A DNA stretch of 9,235 nt from Patescibacteria group bacterium (GTDB taxonomy: Bacteria > Patescibacteriota > SOKK01). Positions 1 through 6,341 of this stretch are shown one piece after another (position 1 is the first letter of the stretch; each line of letters opens with the position of its first letter). Location: positions 1-9,235 of the forward strand of contig SOKK01000031.1 of NCBI GenBank assembly GCA_004374725.1, given 5' to 3'. The notes below the pieces were generated by a model. That model was not told the DNA's origin. It saw only the letters and a program-made list of their open reading frames with translations, and did no database searches. Made by a program: the position numbers and the translations under genes.

Positions 1-1106
1 TTGTGGATTTTCAAGATTGCGTAGCTTCCAATAAATCCTCCTGTTGCTCGCATTTCAGCGTTGTTTTGGAAAAGAATTAAATAATGTCGAGTTCCGTTAT
101 GACCAAGAGCATCTAATAGTAGAGAAAAATTATCATCTATGCTTTCAAAACTTTCTTCGATTTGAGGGAGTTTATCTCGAATTGCAAAGATTGATCCCTG
201 GAAATTATCGGGAATTCCTGCTTCCGTAATTCCCTGGAAATTTTTATTTGCTTTTTTAATTTCTTTTAGTCCGTCTTCAAGGTATTTCTGATTATTGTCT
301 AGCTTTTGAGTGAGAGAGTTATTGAAGTCAAGCTCGGTTTTGTAATTATCAGGAATAAAGTTTTGGGGTCCTTCAGAGAAGAATGGTTCAGAGAACTTAA
401 GTAAGTTTTGAGCAGCTCGACATAAATGATATCCTCCCTCAACTGTGTTTTCTCCGTTCCGGATTAGTTCTCCGTAGTGAGGAGTAAGTTTAACTGCTTG
501 CTTAGGAATTACTCCGATTTGATTAATCTCTTTTTTTGCTTCTACAAAGGAGAATTCGGCTTTCTGAAAGTTTTCTTGGGCTTTTTTGAAATCACTTTTC
601 TCAAGATGGACAAGAGCATTTTGGAGGTGGGTGTTGGCAGTTAGAGCTTCAGAATAAGCATTGTCTTTTGCAGCTTGGGCATTGCTGTAAGTTCTTGTAA
701 CACTGATTACAAGAAAAAAGGCGATACAGATTGTCCCAAATGCCAAAAGAACACTTTGTACGGAGGGAGCTCTGCGGGGAATTTCTCTTATTATTTCTTT
801 TTGAATTCCTTGATCTGTTTCTTTGATTTGATCTTGGAGAATTCTATCTGGATAGCGAGGAAGTTCTTGAATCTTTTTGGGCTGGAATGATTTTTTAGGA
901 ACAGAAATAGGAAAGACTGCTTTTTCTGGAATCTTTCCGTGTTGTCTTAATCTTAAATCAAAGTCCTCAAAAACCTCCCGCCTGATTTTAATCTTTTTCT
1001 TTGGAAGACGGGGGACGATTTTAATTCCTTCCATTTGCCTGCGCTCCCTTGGAGCTTCGGCAGACATTGTAGAAAGATACTTTTTTTGGGGATCAAAAAA
1101 TGACAT
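1..1106 (-). CDS. DUF4012 domain protein, membrane-anchored, C-terminus beyond left edge
   Basis: Reading the minus strand from the ATG at 1106 gives 368 uninterrupted codons to the window edge, so the gene is partial. Residues 1-115 are basic, proline-containing and presumably cytoplasmic. A single hydrophobic segment at about 116-137 follows, then a charged, helix-rich extracytoplasmic region. Near the edge, residues 342-365 read YLILFQNNAEMRATGGFIGS..., the signature that opens the conserved core of the DUF4012 family. That family is common in CPR bacteria and Gram-positives, often beside polysaccharide genes, and has no established biochemical function. The start lies 6 nt after the stop of the upstream glycosyltransferase gene, so it should be co-transcribed with the glycan cluster. 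No Shine-Dalgarno is visible. Family assignment is firm; a role in exporting or attaching surface glycan is inference from context. Confidence 0.9.
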   Translation of the reverse strand, partial: MSFFDPQKKYLSTMSAEAPRERRQMEGIKIVPRLPKKKIKIRREVFEDFDLRLRQHGKIPEKAVFPISVPKKSFQPKKIQELPRYPDRILQDQIKETDQGIQKEIIREIPRRAPSVQSVLLAFGTICIAFFLVISVTRTYSNAQAAKDNAYSEALTANTHLQNALVHLEKSDFKKAQENFQKAEFSFVEAKKEINQIGVIPKQAVKLTPHYGELIRNGENTVEGGYHLCRAAQNLLKFSEPFFSEGPQNFIPDNYKTELDFNNSLTQKLDNNQKYLEDGLKEIKKANKNFQGITEAGIPDNFQGSIFAIRDKLPQIEESFESIDDNFSLLLDALGHNGTRHYLILFQNNAEMRATGGFIGSYAILKIH

Positions 1107-1112
1107 TTTGAA

Positions 1113-2234
1113 TTAAGCGATTTTCTTAAGAACCTTAAGAGTTTCTTTCGCGCACTTCTCCCAGTTAAATTCCTTGCTTCTTTTTAATCCTTTTTGTTTG
1201 AAGATTGATCTGAGATTTTTGCTTTCCAGAAGGGATTTTAGAGCGTTTTTTAGTTCTTCCAAATTATGAGGATTAATAAGAAGAGCGCTGTCTTTTGTGA
1301 CTTCAGGTAAGGATGAGAGGTTAGTCGTTATGACCGGAGTACCTAGGGACATTGCTTCAAGAACAGGCAGTCCAAAACCCTCGTAATAAGTAGGGAGTAC
1401 GAAAATGTCTGCGAGTTTGTAGAGAGCGGTCTTTTCTTTTGGTGAGATATGATCTAGCCAGATAATCCCGGGATGGTTTAAAAGTGCGAGATCTTTTTTC
1501 CTTAGCCATCCTTTTTTGCCGGCAACCACTAGTTTGTGAGGAAGATCAACTTCTTTTTTAAGTAATTTAAATGCTTTGATAAGAGTTTTTAGATTTTTCC
1601 GGGGCTCTAAGGTACTTAGAGTGAAAATAAACTTTTCTGGTAATTTCTCCTTTATCTTTTTTAGTTCAAAGTCGTTGATTTCAGGAAGGTTCACTCCATG
1701 GTAGACAACAGAAATTTTTTTTGGGACGGTATTGTATAAATTAACCAGATCGTTTTTGGTAGATTGCGAAACAGCAATGAGGTGAGAACTCTTTCTGGCT
1801 TGTTTTTTAAGGTCAATGTATTTGTGCCAAAGGCGAATTTTTAAAGAGAAAAATCTCGGAAAGTGTTCAAAGGATAAGTCATGAAAGACAATTACTCTTT
1901 TTATGCCTTTTCCTAGGGCTAAAAGACGGTAGCTTGGTATCAAGACAACATCTGGTTTGAAAGGAAGGAAATCGCTAATTTTTGGTTTCCCCAAGAGTTT
2001 AGTAGAGAAGTTGAAGAGACGATTATTTTTTTTGAGGTTTACTAAGGTGACATTCTTGGGTTCACCAAGTTCTTTTAGATAGAAAAGGTTCTGGGGATGA
2101 TTGTAAAAAAAGACAAATTGAGTTTTTTTGTCTATTTTTGGAAAGGTTCGAGCGAGGTTGTAAATATATTCCTCGACCCCGGTTCTTTTTTCGGTATATC
2201 CAAGGGAGCGGATATCAAAAGCAACTTTCATCAT
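1113..2234 (-). CDS. GT4-family glycosyltransferase (GT-B fold)
   Basis: A 373-residue protein of full family length, probably a retaining GT4 enzyme that transfers a sugar from a nucleotide donor to a growing lipid-linked glycan at the cytoplasmic membrane face. The N-terminal acceptor domain starts MMKVAFDIRSLG and carries FHDLSFEHFP (117-126) and AVSQSTKND (154-162). The donor domain begins at LSTLEPRKN (206-214). The EX7E motif is E285-GFGLPVL-E293, followed by EAMSLGTPVITTN and LPEV, all typical of GT4. The start overlaps the stop of the upstream Wzz-like gene (ATGATG over TGA), suggesting translational coupling. Two adjacent ATGs exist (2234 and 2231), and which is used cannot be told. 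Mannosyltransferase-type GT4s look most similar from memory, but donor and acceptor are not predictable here. Confidence 0.93.
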   Translation of the reverse strand: MMKVAFDIRSLGYTEKRTGVEEYIYNLARTFPKIDKKTQFVFFYNHPQNLFYLKELGEPKNVTLVNLKKNNRLFNFSTKLLGKPKISDFLPFKPDVVLIPSYRLLALGKGIKRVIVFHDLSFEHFPRFFSLKIRLWHKYIDLKKQARKSSHLIAVSQSTKNDLVNLYNTVPKKISVVYHGVNLPEINDFELKKIKEKLPEKFIFTLSTLEPRKNLKTLIKAFKLLKKEVDLPHKLVVAGKKGWLRKKDLALLNHPGIIWLDHISPKEKTALYKLADIFVLPTYYEGFGLPVLEAMSLGTPVITTNLSSLPEVTKDSALLINPHNLEELKNALKSLLESKNLRSIFKQKGLKRSKEFNWEKCAKETLKVLKKIA

Positions 2235-3478
2235 TCAATCACTGTAAGAAACTTTTTAAGTGTATAACTTTTAAGCAAATTATTTGCTTTGATGATGTTT
2301 TTGTTTGTACTTTTGTTTATTTGGGTAACAAGGAGGATTGCCTCAACATGATCAAGTAAAGGTAGGGCGTCAGGTTCATTTAAGGAGGTAGCATGAATAA
2401 TTATTACTTGGTGACTTCTTTTGGTATTTGTAAGTAATTTTTTTAGGTCTGCTTCAGCAATTGCGTCAGCAGGGTAGGCAAGTTTTTTCCCGGTAGGTAA
2501 GAGAGAAAGTTTTTCTTCTTTGGTTTTTTGGATGGAGTTCTTAAGTGATGCTGGGGTTTTCAACACCTCACTGAAGCCTTTTTTGTTCAAGCAATCAAAG
2601 TGCTTATGTAGAGAAGGATTTTTTAGATCCGCATCGATCAAAAGGGTTTTAAGACCAGCTCTAGCAAAGCTTAAAGCGAGATTTAGGGAAATGGCAGGGG
2701 CGGATGGAGGAGCTGGAGTAGTTACTAGAACGGCAAGCTTTTTGTTTTGGGCAACATGCAAGAGTTGTGCTCTTAGGGTTCTAAACTGATCAGCAATTTT
2801 TTCATTCCATGGTGGGGTTTTATTAACGGAGGCAGAAATGGTTGCAAGTGCTTTGGTCTTAAATAGTCTTTCAGCATCTTTTTTAGTATGAAGTCTGTCA
2901 AGTAGAAAATCAAGACCGAACACTGCAGCAAGTGCCAGCAAGATCCCGGCGCAGAATCCGATTAAGAGATTTAAGAGAAGATTAGGATTGATTTCTTTTG
3001 TTGACGGTTCTGCAGCAATAATTGCAAGACTTAACCTCCCTTGATTTGTACGGTTGAGCTCTTGAGTTTTTTCTTCAAGGATATCAGTCAAAGCAAAAAT
3101 AGTATTGTTGATTTGATCTTGATTTTGGGTAGTGAAGATAACTTGAACATTATTGGTCTTACTCTTACTAACCTCAAGGGTGTTTAAGACAGTATTTCCG
3201 GCGAGTTTATTACCCTTTTGAATGGTAGCGGAAATTGTTAACCATTCTTCAAGATTACGGGCGAAGAGTTTTTGAGTTTGTATTGAATAATAAGCCTTAT
3301 TTTCAGTACCACTTGTTTTAGAGGTGCCAGATTCTTGAATCGTGAAAGCAATTGATGTTTGATAACTAGTCTTTTCGGTAAGGGAAAAAGCTAATGTTGT
3401 CCCAACTGTGATTAGGACAACAATGATAAAAACAAAAATGTTGTGCCAGATGATCTTAAAATAGTTTGAGGTAATCAT
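2231..3478 (-). CDS. Wzz/BY-kinase-like chain-length protein with degenerate nucleotide-binding site
   Basis: A 415-residue protein with the layout of Wzz fused to a bacterial tyrosine kinase domain. There is an N-terminal membrane helix (about 12-31), an extracytoplasmic loop (32-165) and a second helix (about 166-190). A cytoplasmic P-loop-like domain follows. Family landmarks remain: DQFRTLRAQL (230-239), Walker A' LLIDADLKNP (279-288) and LPTGKKLAYPADAI (327-340). The Walker A position, normally GEGKST, instead reads TTPAPPSAPAIS (253-264), with no glycine-lysine-serine. The Walker B position reads VIIIHATS (358-365), with His where IID is expected. No C-terminal tyrosine cluster exists (one Tyr, 405). 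It is therefore probably not a kinase, but a structural regulator of glycan chain length or export. The ATG at 3478 has no visible Shine-Dalgarno. Family call is strong; loss of activity is inference from motif loss. Confidence 0.88.
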   Translation of the reverse strand: MITSNYFKIIWHNIFVFIIVVLITVGTTLAFSLTEKTSYQTSIAFTIQESGTSKTSGTENKAYYSIQTQKLFARNLEEWLTISATIQKGNKLAGNTVLNTLEVSKSKTNNVQVIFTTQNQDQINNTIFALTDILEEKTQELNRTNQGRLSLAIIAAEPSTKEINPNLLLNLLIGFCAGILLALAAVFGLDFLLDRLHTKKDAERLFKTKALATISASVNKTPPWNEKIADQFRTLRAQLLHVAQNKKLAVLVTTPAPPSAPAISLNLALSFARAGLKTLLIDADLKNPSLHKHFDCLNKKGFSEVLKTPASLKNSIQKTKEEKLSLLPTGKKLAYPADAIAEADLKKLLTNTKRSHQVIIIHATSLNEPDALPLLDHVEAILLVTQINKSTNKNIIKANNLLKSYTLKKFLTVIE

Positions 3479-3528
3479 TTTGTAGGGGTTAGAGATTAAA
3501 TCTAGTTAGGTAAAAGGGAAACGTAGAA

Positions 3529-3544
3529 TGCCTGCCGGTAGGCA
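3529..3544. repeat. Imperfect dyad TGCCTGCCGGTAGGCA
   Basis: A 16-nt near-palindrome: outer arms TGCCT/AGGCA, centre CCGG, one mismatched pair. It lies in the 134-nt gap between the broken glycosyltransferase and the Wzz-like gene. Very similar CTGCCGGCAGGCAG words recur between genes in many CPR genomes, as I recall; this window has only one copy, so a repeat family cannot be shown here. No U-tract follows, so it is not an intrinsic terminator. Confidence 0.45.
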
Positions 3545-3558
3545 GAGGGAAGGGGAAA

Positions 3559-3618
3559 ATGGAGAATGTTGTAAAAAGTTAATTCTACATATCCCATACT
3601 TCATTCTCCATACTACAT
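3559..3618. repeat. Inverted heptamer array, copy 1 (ATGNRGW units)
   Basis: On the minus strand 3618-3584 reads as five abutting 7-mers: ATGTAGT, ATGGAGA, ATGAAGT, ATGGGAT, ATGTAGA. On the plus strand at 3559-3572 are two units, ATGGAGA and ATGTTGT. The arms ATGGAGAATG (3559-3568) and CATTCTCCAT (3602-3611) pair perfectly over 10 bp. The array runs into the 3' end of the glycosyltransferase gene: its last unit supplies the final Met codon and the TAG stop at 3615-3613. The same unit recurs at 6254-6335. Confidence 0.7.
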
Positions 3619-4113
3619 ATTTTTTTGATATTCTTGATACTTCTCTTTAACGAAGTTCTTGATTTTCCTTTGAAAAACTTTTGTGTCAAAGTTTAAGGCG
3701 TGTTGGCGAATCTTAGTAGGCTGGAAAACGTCTGGATCGAATTTTCTAATCGTGTTGATCAAACATTGTGGCGTTTGTTCCTTAAAGAAAATTCCGGTTA
3801 CACCTTTTTTTACTGTTTCAAGGGCACCCCCTTTGCCGTAAGCAATCACAGGTCTTCCGCAAGCCATTGCTTCAACTGGCGCAATCCCAAAATCCTCTTC
3901 TTGGGGGAAAATAAAGACTTTTGCTTCAGCATAGAGTTTTTCTAGCTCCTCATCGGAGACATAGCCGAGGATTTCTACATTTGGCTTGGCCATCTTTTTA
4001 AGCTTCTTTAATTCTGGCCCACTCCCGGCGATTTTTAAGGGTAGTCCAAGATCATTGAAGGCTTCTACAATCAAATCGAATTGTTTATAAGGAATCAAGC
4101 GTCCTGCAGCCAA
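3613..4113 (-). CDS. C-terminal (donor-binding) fragment of WbaZ-like GT4 glycosyltransferase
   Basis: This 166-residue open stretch is the nucleotide-sugar-binding half of a GT4 enzyme. It begins at LAAGRLIPYKQFD, the first strand of the C-terminal Rossmann domain. It continues with LKIAGSGPELKKL and VEILGYVSDEELEKLY, then the EX7E motif in FPQEEDFGIAPVEAMACGRP and the VIAYGKGGALETV segment. As a separate gene it would need the TTG at 4113; an AAAGG about 12 nt upstream is a weak possible ribosome site, so re-initiation is conceivable but unproven. Its sequence is well conserved with no further stops, so decay, if it is decay, is recent. The 3' end falls within a heptamer repeat array, so the last residues may be replaced family sequence. 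More likely half of a broken gene than an independent one. Confidence 0.75.
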   Translation of the reverse strand: MAAGRLIPYKQFDLIVEAFNDLGLPLKIAGSGPELKKLKKMAKPNVEILGYVSDEELEKLYAEAKVFIFPQEEDFGIAPVEAMACGRPVIAYGKGGALETVKKGVTGIFFKEQTPQCLINTIRKFDPDVFQPTKIRQHALNFDTKVFQRKIKNFVKEKYQEYQKNM

Positions 4114-4116
4114 GTA

Positions 4117-4722
4117 CTAGTCTTTACCTTTGGAGGCGGGTTTGAAGCGAGCGGTGTCTACTGGAGGGTAGATTACTGTGGCATCACGCCTGTAGTATTT
4201 TTTAATTCGTTTGGCAACATATTTGGAGTTGGCAATGAAATAATCGACGCGGTCAGCGGCAACGCTGTCCCACATCCTTAGATAGTTAATCAGGTAAGGC
4301 ATTCCTAGTTTAACAAGCGGGTTTAAAACGCCATAGCGCGGATTTCTAATGTAGTCATGGTAGTTACTCCAGTAATAGCGGATCGGAGTGTGACAGTAGC
4401 AAATATGAAGGGTCTCTGGTTTTGTGATTACTCCTTTTGCTTCCGCGTGCCCGTTGCTGATCACAACATCATACTTGCTCAGGTCAAACTGCTCAAAAGC
4501 TATCGCCCGGAGCTGGGGAAACATCTGGTGTTTTGACCTAGCTAAGGGGATTTTTTGGAGGAAGGAGGTGATAACTTTAGTATTTTTTAATTGGGGAAAT
4601 ACTTCTTTGCGATAGACAGAGGTATAAATTGGAGCATCAGGGAAAAGTTCATGCATTGCTAAAAGTACCTGCTCACTACCGGCAAGACTCACAAGCCAAT
4701 CATGGACGAAAGCAACTTTCAT
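4117..4722 (-). CDS. N-terminal (acceptor-binding) fragment of WbaZ-like GT4 glycosyltransferase
   Basis: This half gives 201 residues from MKVAFVHDWLVSLAGSEQVL to ...YPPVDTARFKPASKGKD before the amber stop. Marker segments are FPDAPIYTSVY, ISNGHAEAKGV and CYCHTPIRYYWSNYHDYIRNP, all characteristic of the WbaZ-like GT4 subfamily. The chosen start, ATG 4722, matches where relatives begin. An in-frame ATG at 4737 would add MTFSS, but it lies inside the neighbouring inverted repeat and is less likely. The fragment holds essentially the whole N-terminal Rossmann domain and stops in the interdomain linker, so it lacks the donor-binding site and EX7E residues and should be inactive alone. It sits 95 nt after the sugar-phosphate transferase gene, consistent with adding an early sugar of the same glycan. 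Confidence 0.85.
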   Translation of the reverse strand: MKVAFVHDWLVSLAGSEQVLLAMHELFPDAPIYTSVYRKEVFPQLKNTKVITSFLQKIPLARSKHQMFPQLRAIAFEQFDLSKYDVVISNGHAEAKGVITKPETLHICYCHTPIRYYWSNYHDYIRNPRYGVLNPLVKLGMPYLINYLRMWDSVAADRVDYFIANSKYVAKRIKKYYRRDATVIYPPVDTARFKPASKGKD

Positions 4723-4732
4723 TGATGAAAAT

Positions 4733-4809
4733 GTCATTGCGAGCGGAGCGAAGCAATCCCGTTGTCTTTTAGAGTTTCATCGGGATCCCTTCGCTGCGCT
4801 CGGGATGAC
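4733..4809. repeat. Intergenic inverted repeat, 29-nt arms (GTCATTGCGAGC type)
   Basis: Left arm 4733-4761 starts GTCATTGCGAGCGGAGCG and right arm 4781-4809 ends TGCGCTCGGGATGAC. They pair at 24 of 29 positions around a 19-nt loop. The left arm is the 'GTCATTGCGAGC...GAAGCAATC' word, and the right arm resembles 'GGGATCCTTCGC...CTCGGGATGAC', both widespread bacterial intergenic repeats. It fills the gap between the sugar transferase and the broken glycosyltransferase. No transposase or U-tract accompanies it, so it is best seen as a REP/MITE-like element or RNA hairpin. Confidence 0.7.
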
Positions 4810-4820
4810 GCTTCGCGTCA
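4806..4820. repeat. Short hairpin TGACGC-TTC-GCGTCA over the sugar transferase stop
   Basis: A perfect 6-bp stem with a 3-nt loop, immediately beside the larger inverted repeat. It contains the TGA stop (4820-4818) of the sugar transferase gene. No U-tract follows on either strand, so I do not call it a terminator. Confidence 0.5.
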
Positions 4821-6242
4821 ATTTGTGTGTCCTAGGGTAAACAAAATGGTTTTGATTGTCAAAAGAATGATTTTGAGATCAAAGATTAAACTCCAATTCT
4901 CAATGTAATAGAGGTCATACTTTGCGCGCTCTTCAATGGAGGTATCTCCTCTTAAACCATTCACCTGAGCCCAGCCTGTGATTCCTCCTTTGACCCGATG
5001 ACGGTAAGTGTAACGGGGGACTTTTTTGGAAAATTTTTCCACGTGCTGGGGTTCTTCGGGGCGAGGTCCCACAACACTCATTTTCCCTTTGAGTACATTA
5101 ATTAATTGGGGGAGCTCATCAATACCAACCCCGCGAATGATTTTACCAATTCTGGTAATCCGGGAATCGTTTTCAACTGTCCAATCGGTTATTTTATCAG
5201 CATCTACCCGCATTGAGCGGAATTTATAAAATTCAAAGATTTTTCCCTCTCTTCCAACCCTTTTTTGTTTATAGAATACTGGACCAAAGTCATCAAGTTT
5301 AATTACTAAAGCAGTAATTAAAAGAACAGGAGAGGTAATAATTAGGGCAATCAGAGAAACTATAATATCCGCAGCTCTTTTTGCAATCCGTCCCCAGCCA
5401 GAGATTGCGACGCTCTTGATTCCAAAAACTGGCGGCATCCCACTGATGTTAGTAATGATGGAGTAGTGAGAGATCAAACGGGGAATATCAGGGATAAAGC
5501 GGAAGGTAATTTTTCTCTCGTGGCAGATTTCGGCAAGGTTTAAAATATCACTTGAGCGTTTGGGAGCAGTGAAGAGAAGGGTATCTGGTTTTCTCCGGTC
5601 GAGGATTTTTTTGAGGTTCTTGAGAGATCCCAGGAACTTGAAACCATTTTCTATGATTATCTTTTTGTTTTTTGCTTCACTAACAACCCCAATGATTTTA
5701 AAGCCACTTGCGGTTTTGGAGTGGCTTAGTTTTTGAGCAATCTTAATTGTTTGGGCACCATTTCCGACAATAATCATTTTTTTAGTATCGATCCCGCGCC
5801 GTCTTAGGATTACCCTTATCATTTTCACGAGGAAACGCCCCCAGGGTACAAGGATAATATTGAGAATAAAGGCATAGACAATAATCAGACGGGAGAATGG
5901 AGGAGCGTCACTAAAGAAGAAATAGAGGACGATCAGAACTATTCCAAAAGAGATACTCCCAATGATTTTATAAAGTCCCCCAGCACCATAAGTGATTTTT
6001 TCCCGGCGGTAGAGACCTGTGGTCCAAAAGATAAAAATCCAAGCAAGAGTGGTAATTGCTACAAAAAGCAGGTAGCTTTCAAATTCGATTAGGGGAACGT
6101 CGCTGCGAATATCAATTACTGCACGTAACCAATAAGCAAGCAGGAATGAACCGGCGATGGTGATAATGTCACTGATTAAAAAACAAGTTGCAAAAATCGC
6201 ACTTGTATCAAGAACAGTTTTTAATTTTTTAAGAAATGACAT
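4818..6242 (-). CDS. Polyprenyl-phosphate sugar-1-phosphate transferase (WcaJ/WbaP-like, polyPHPT family)
   Basis: A 474-residue integral membrane enzyme that would start glycan synthesis by moving a sugar-1-phosphate from a nucleotide sugar to undecaprenyl phosphate. Four membrane helices lie at about 15-38, 55-75, 92-110 and 117-136. A Rossmann-like domain follows (KKMIIVGNGAQ, 154-164). The C-terminal catalytic sugar-transferase domain comes after a hydrophobic, probably re-entrant segment (288-313). Conserved catalytic-domain motifs are GPVFYKQKRVGREGK (320-334), FEFYKFRSM (336-344), DELPQLINVLKGKMSVVGPRP (375-395) with the Asp-Glu pair D375/E376, and GITGWAQVNGLRGDT (420-434). Length and order match full-size five-segment family members. 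The ATG at 6242 has no Shine-Dalgarno. It is the first gene of the cluster, about 100 nt after rnpB. Substrate sugar (glucose or galactose type) cannot be assigned. Confidence 0.95.
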   Translation of the reverse strand: MSFLKKLKTVLDTSAIFATCFLISDIITIAGSFLLAYWLRAVIDIRSDVPLIEFESYLLFVAITTLAWIFIFWTTGLYRREKITYGAGGLYKIIGSISFGIVLIVLYFFFSDAPPFSRLIIVYAFILNIILVPWGRFLVKMIRVILRRRGIDTKKMIIVGNGAQTIKIAQKLSHSKTASGFKIIGVVSEAKNKKIIIENGFKFLGSLKNLKKILDRRKPDTLLFTAPKRSSDILNLAEICHERKITFRFIPDIPRLISHYSIITNISGMPPVFGIKSVAISGWGRIAKRAADIIVSLIALIITSPVLLITALVIKLDDFGPVFYKQKRVGREGKIFEFYKFRSMRVDADKITDWTVENDSRITRIGKIIRGVGIDELPQLINVLKGKMSVVGPRPEEPQHVEKFSKKVPRYTYRHRVKGGITGWAQVNGLRGDTSIEERAKYDLYYIENWSLIFDLKIILLTIKTILFTLGHTN

Positions 6243-6253
6243 TTGATTTGGTA

Positions 6254-6335
6254 ATGGAGTATGGAGAATGGGGTATGGGGTATGGGATACAAAAAACTTT
6301 GGAGAATTTTACATTCCCTATTCTCCATTCCTCAT
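6254..6335. repeat. Inverted heptamer array, copy 2 (ATGNRGW units)
   Basis: Plus-strand 6254-6288 is five abutting 7-mers: ATGGAGT, ATGGAGA, ATGGGGT, ATGGGGT, ATGGGAT. The minus strand from 6335 to 6308 holds four more: ATGAGGA, ATGGAGA, ATAGGGA, ATGTAAA. The arms face each other, so 6261-6269 can pair with 6320-6328 over 9 bp. An alternative 7-bp hairpin (6301-6307 with 6320-6326) competes for the same right arm and resembles the rnpB terminator. The array fills the gap between the sugar transferase start and the rnpB 3' end. Confidence 0.75.
6291..6326 (-). terminator. Candidate rnpB intrinsic terminator
   Basis: Reading the minus strand downstream of rnpB, GGAGAAT and ATTCTCC form a 7-bp stem around a 12-nt loop, followed by AAAG and six T. 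The stem is AT-rich and the loop large, so it may be leaky. It lies only about 50 nt before the sugar transferase start, and no separate promoter for that gene is obvious. Confidence 0.5.
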
Positions 6336-6341
6336 TTTTTT

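Larger units (their letters stand above)
3613..4722 (-). pseudogene. WbaZ-like GT4 glycosyltransferase gene interrupted by one in-frame amber codon
   Basis: The two halves of this gene lie in the same reading frame, separated only by a TAG codon at 4119-4117 and a TAC codon at 4116-4114. Ignoring the stop, the frame encodes 369 residues, the normal length for the family. The junction reads ...FKPASKGKD-stop-YLAAGRLIPYKQ. Relatives typically have a tyrosine pair (DYYL) there, so one base change from TAC or TAT to TAG explains it. No frameshift or insertion is needed. TAG is an ordinary stop in this window (ends of truB and of the 335-residue gene). Candidate explanations are a recent nonsense mutation, strain variation, an assembly error, readthrough, or a functional two-piece enzyme. 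Confidence 0.85.

Noticed and set aside
675..1116. Two overlapping plus-strand frames opposite the DUF4012 gene
   Set aside because: The minus strand is open across the whole stretch and encodes a recognisable family; these are antisense shadows.
3479..3620. Possible CRISPR or tandem repeat array
   Set aside because: Units are 7 nt and abutting with no spacers, and no cas genes are present, so CRISPR is excluded.
4733..4820. Insertion sequence or transposon
   Set aside because: No transposase frame and no clear target duplication; only a palindromic intergenic repeat is seen.
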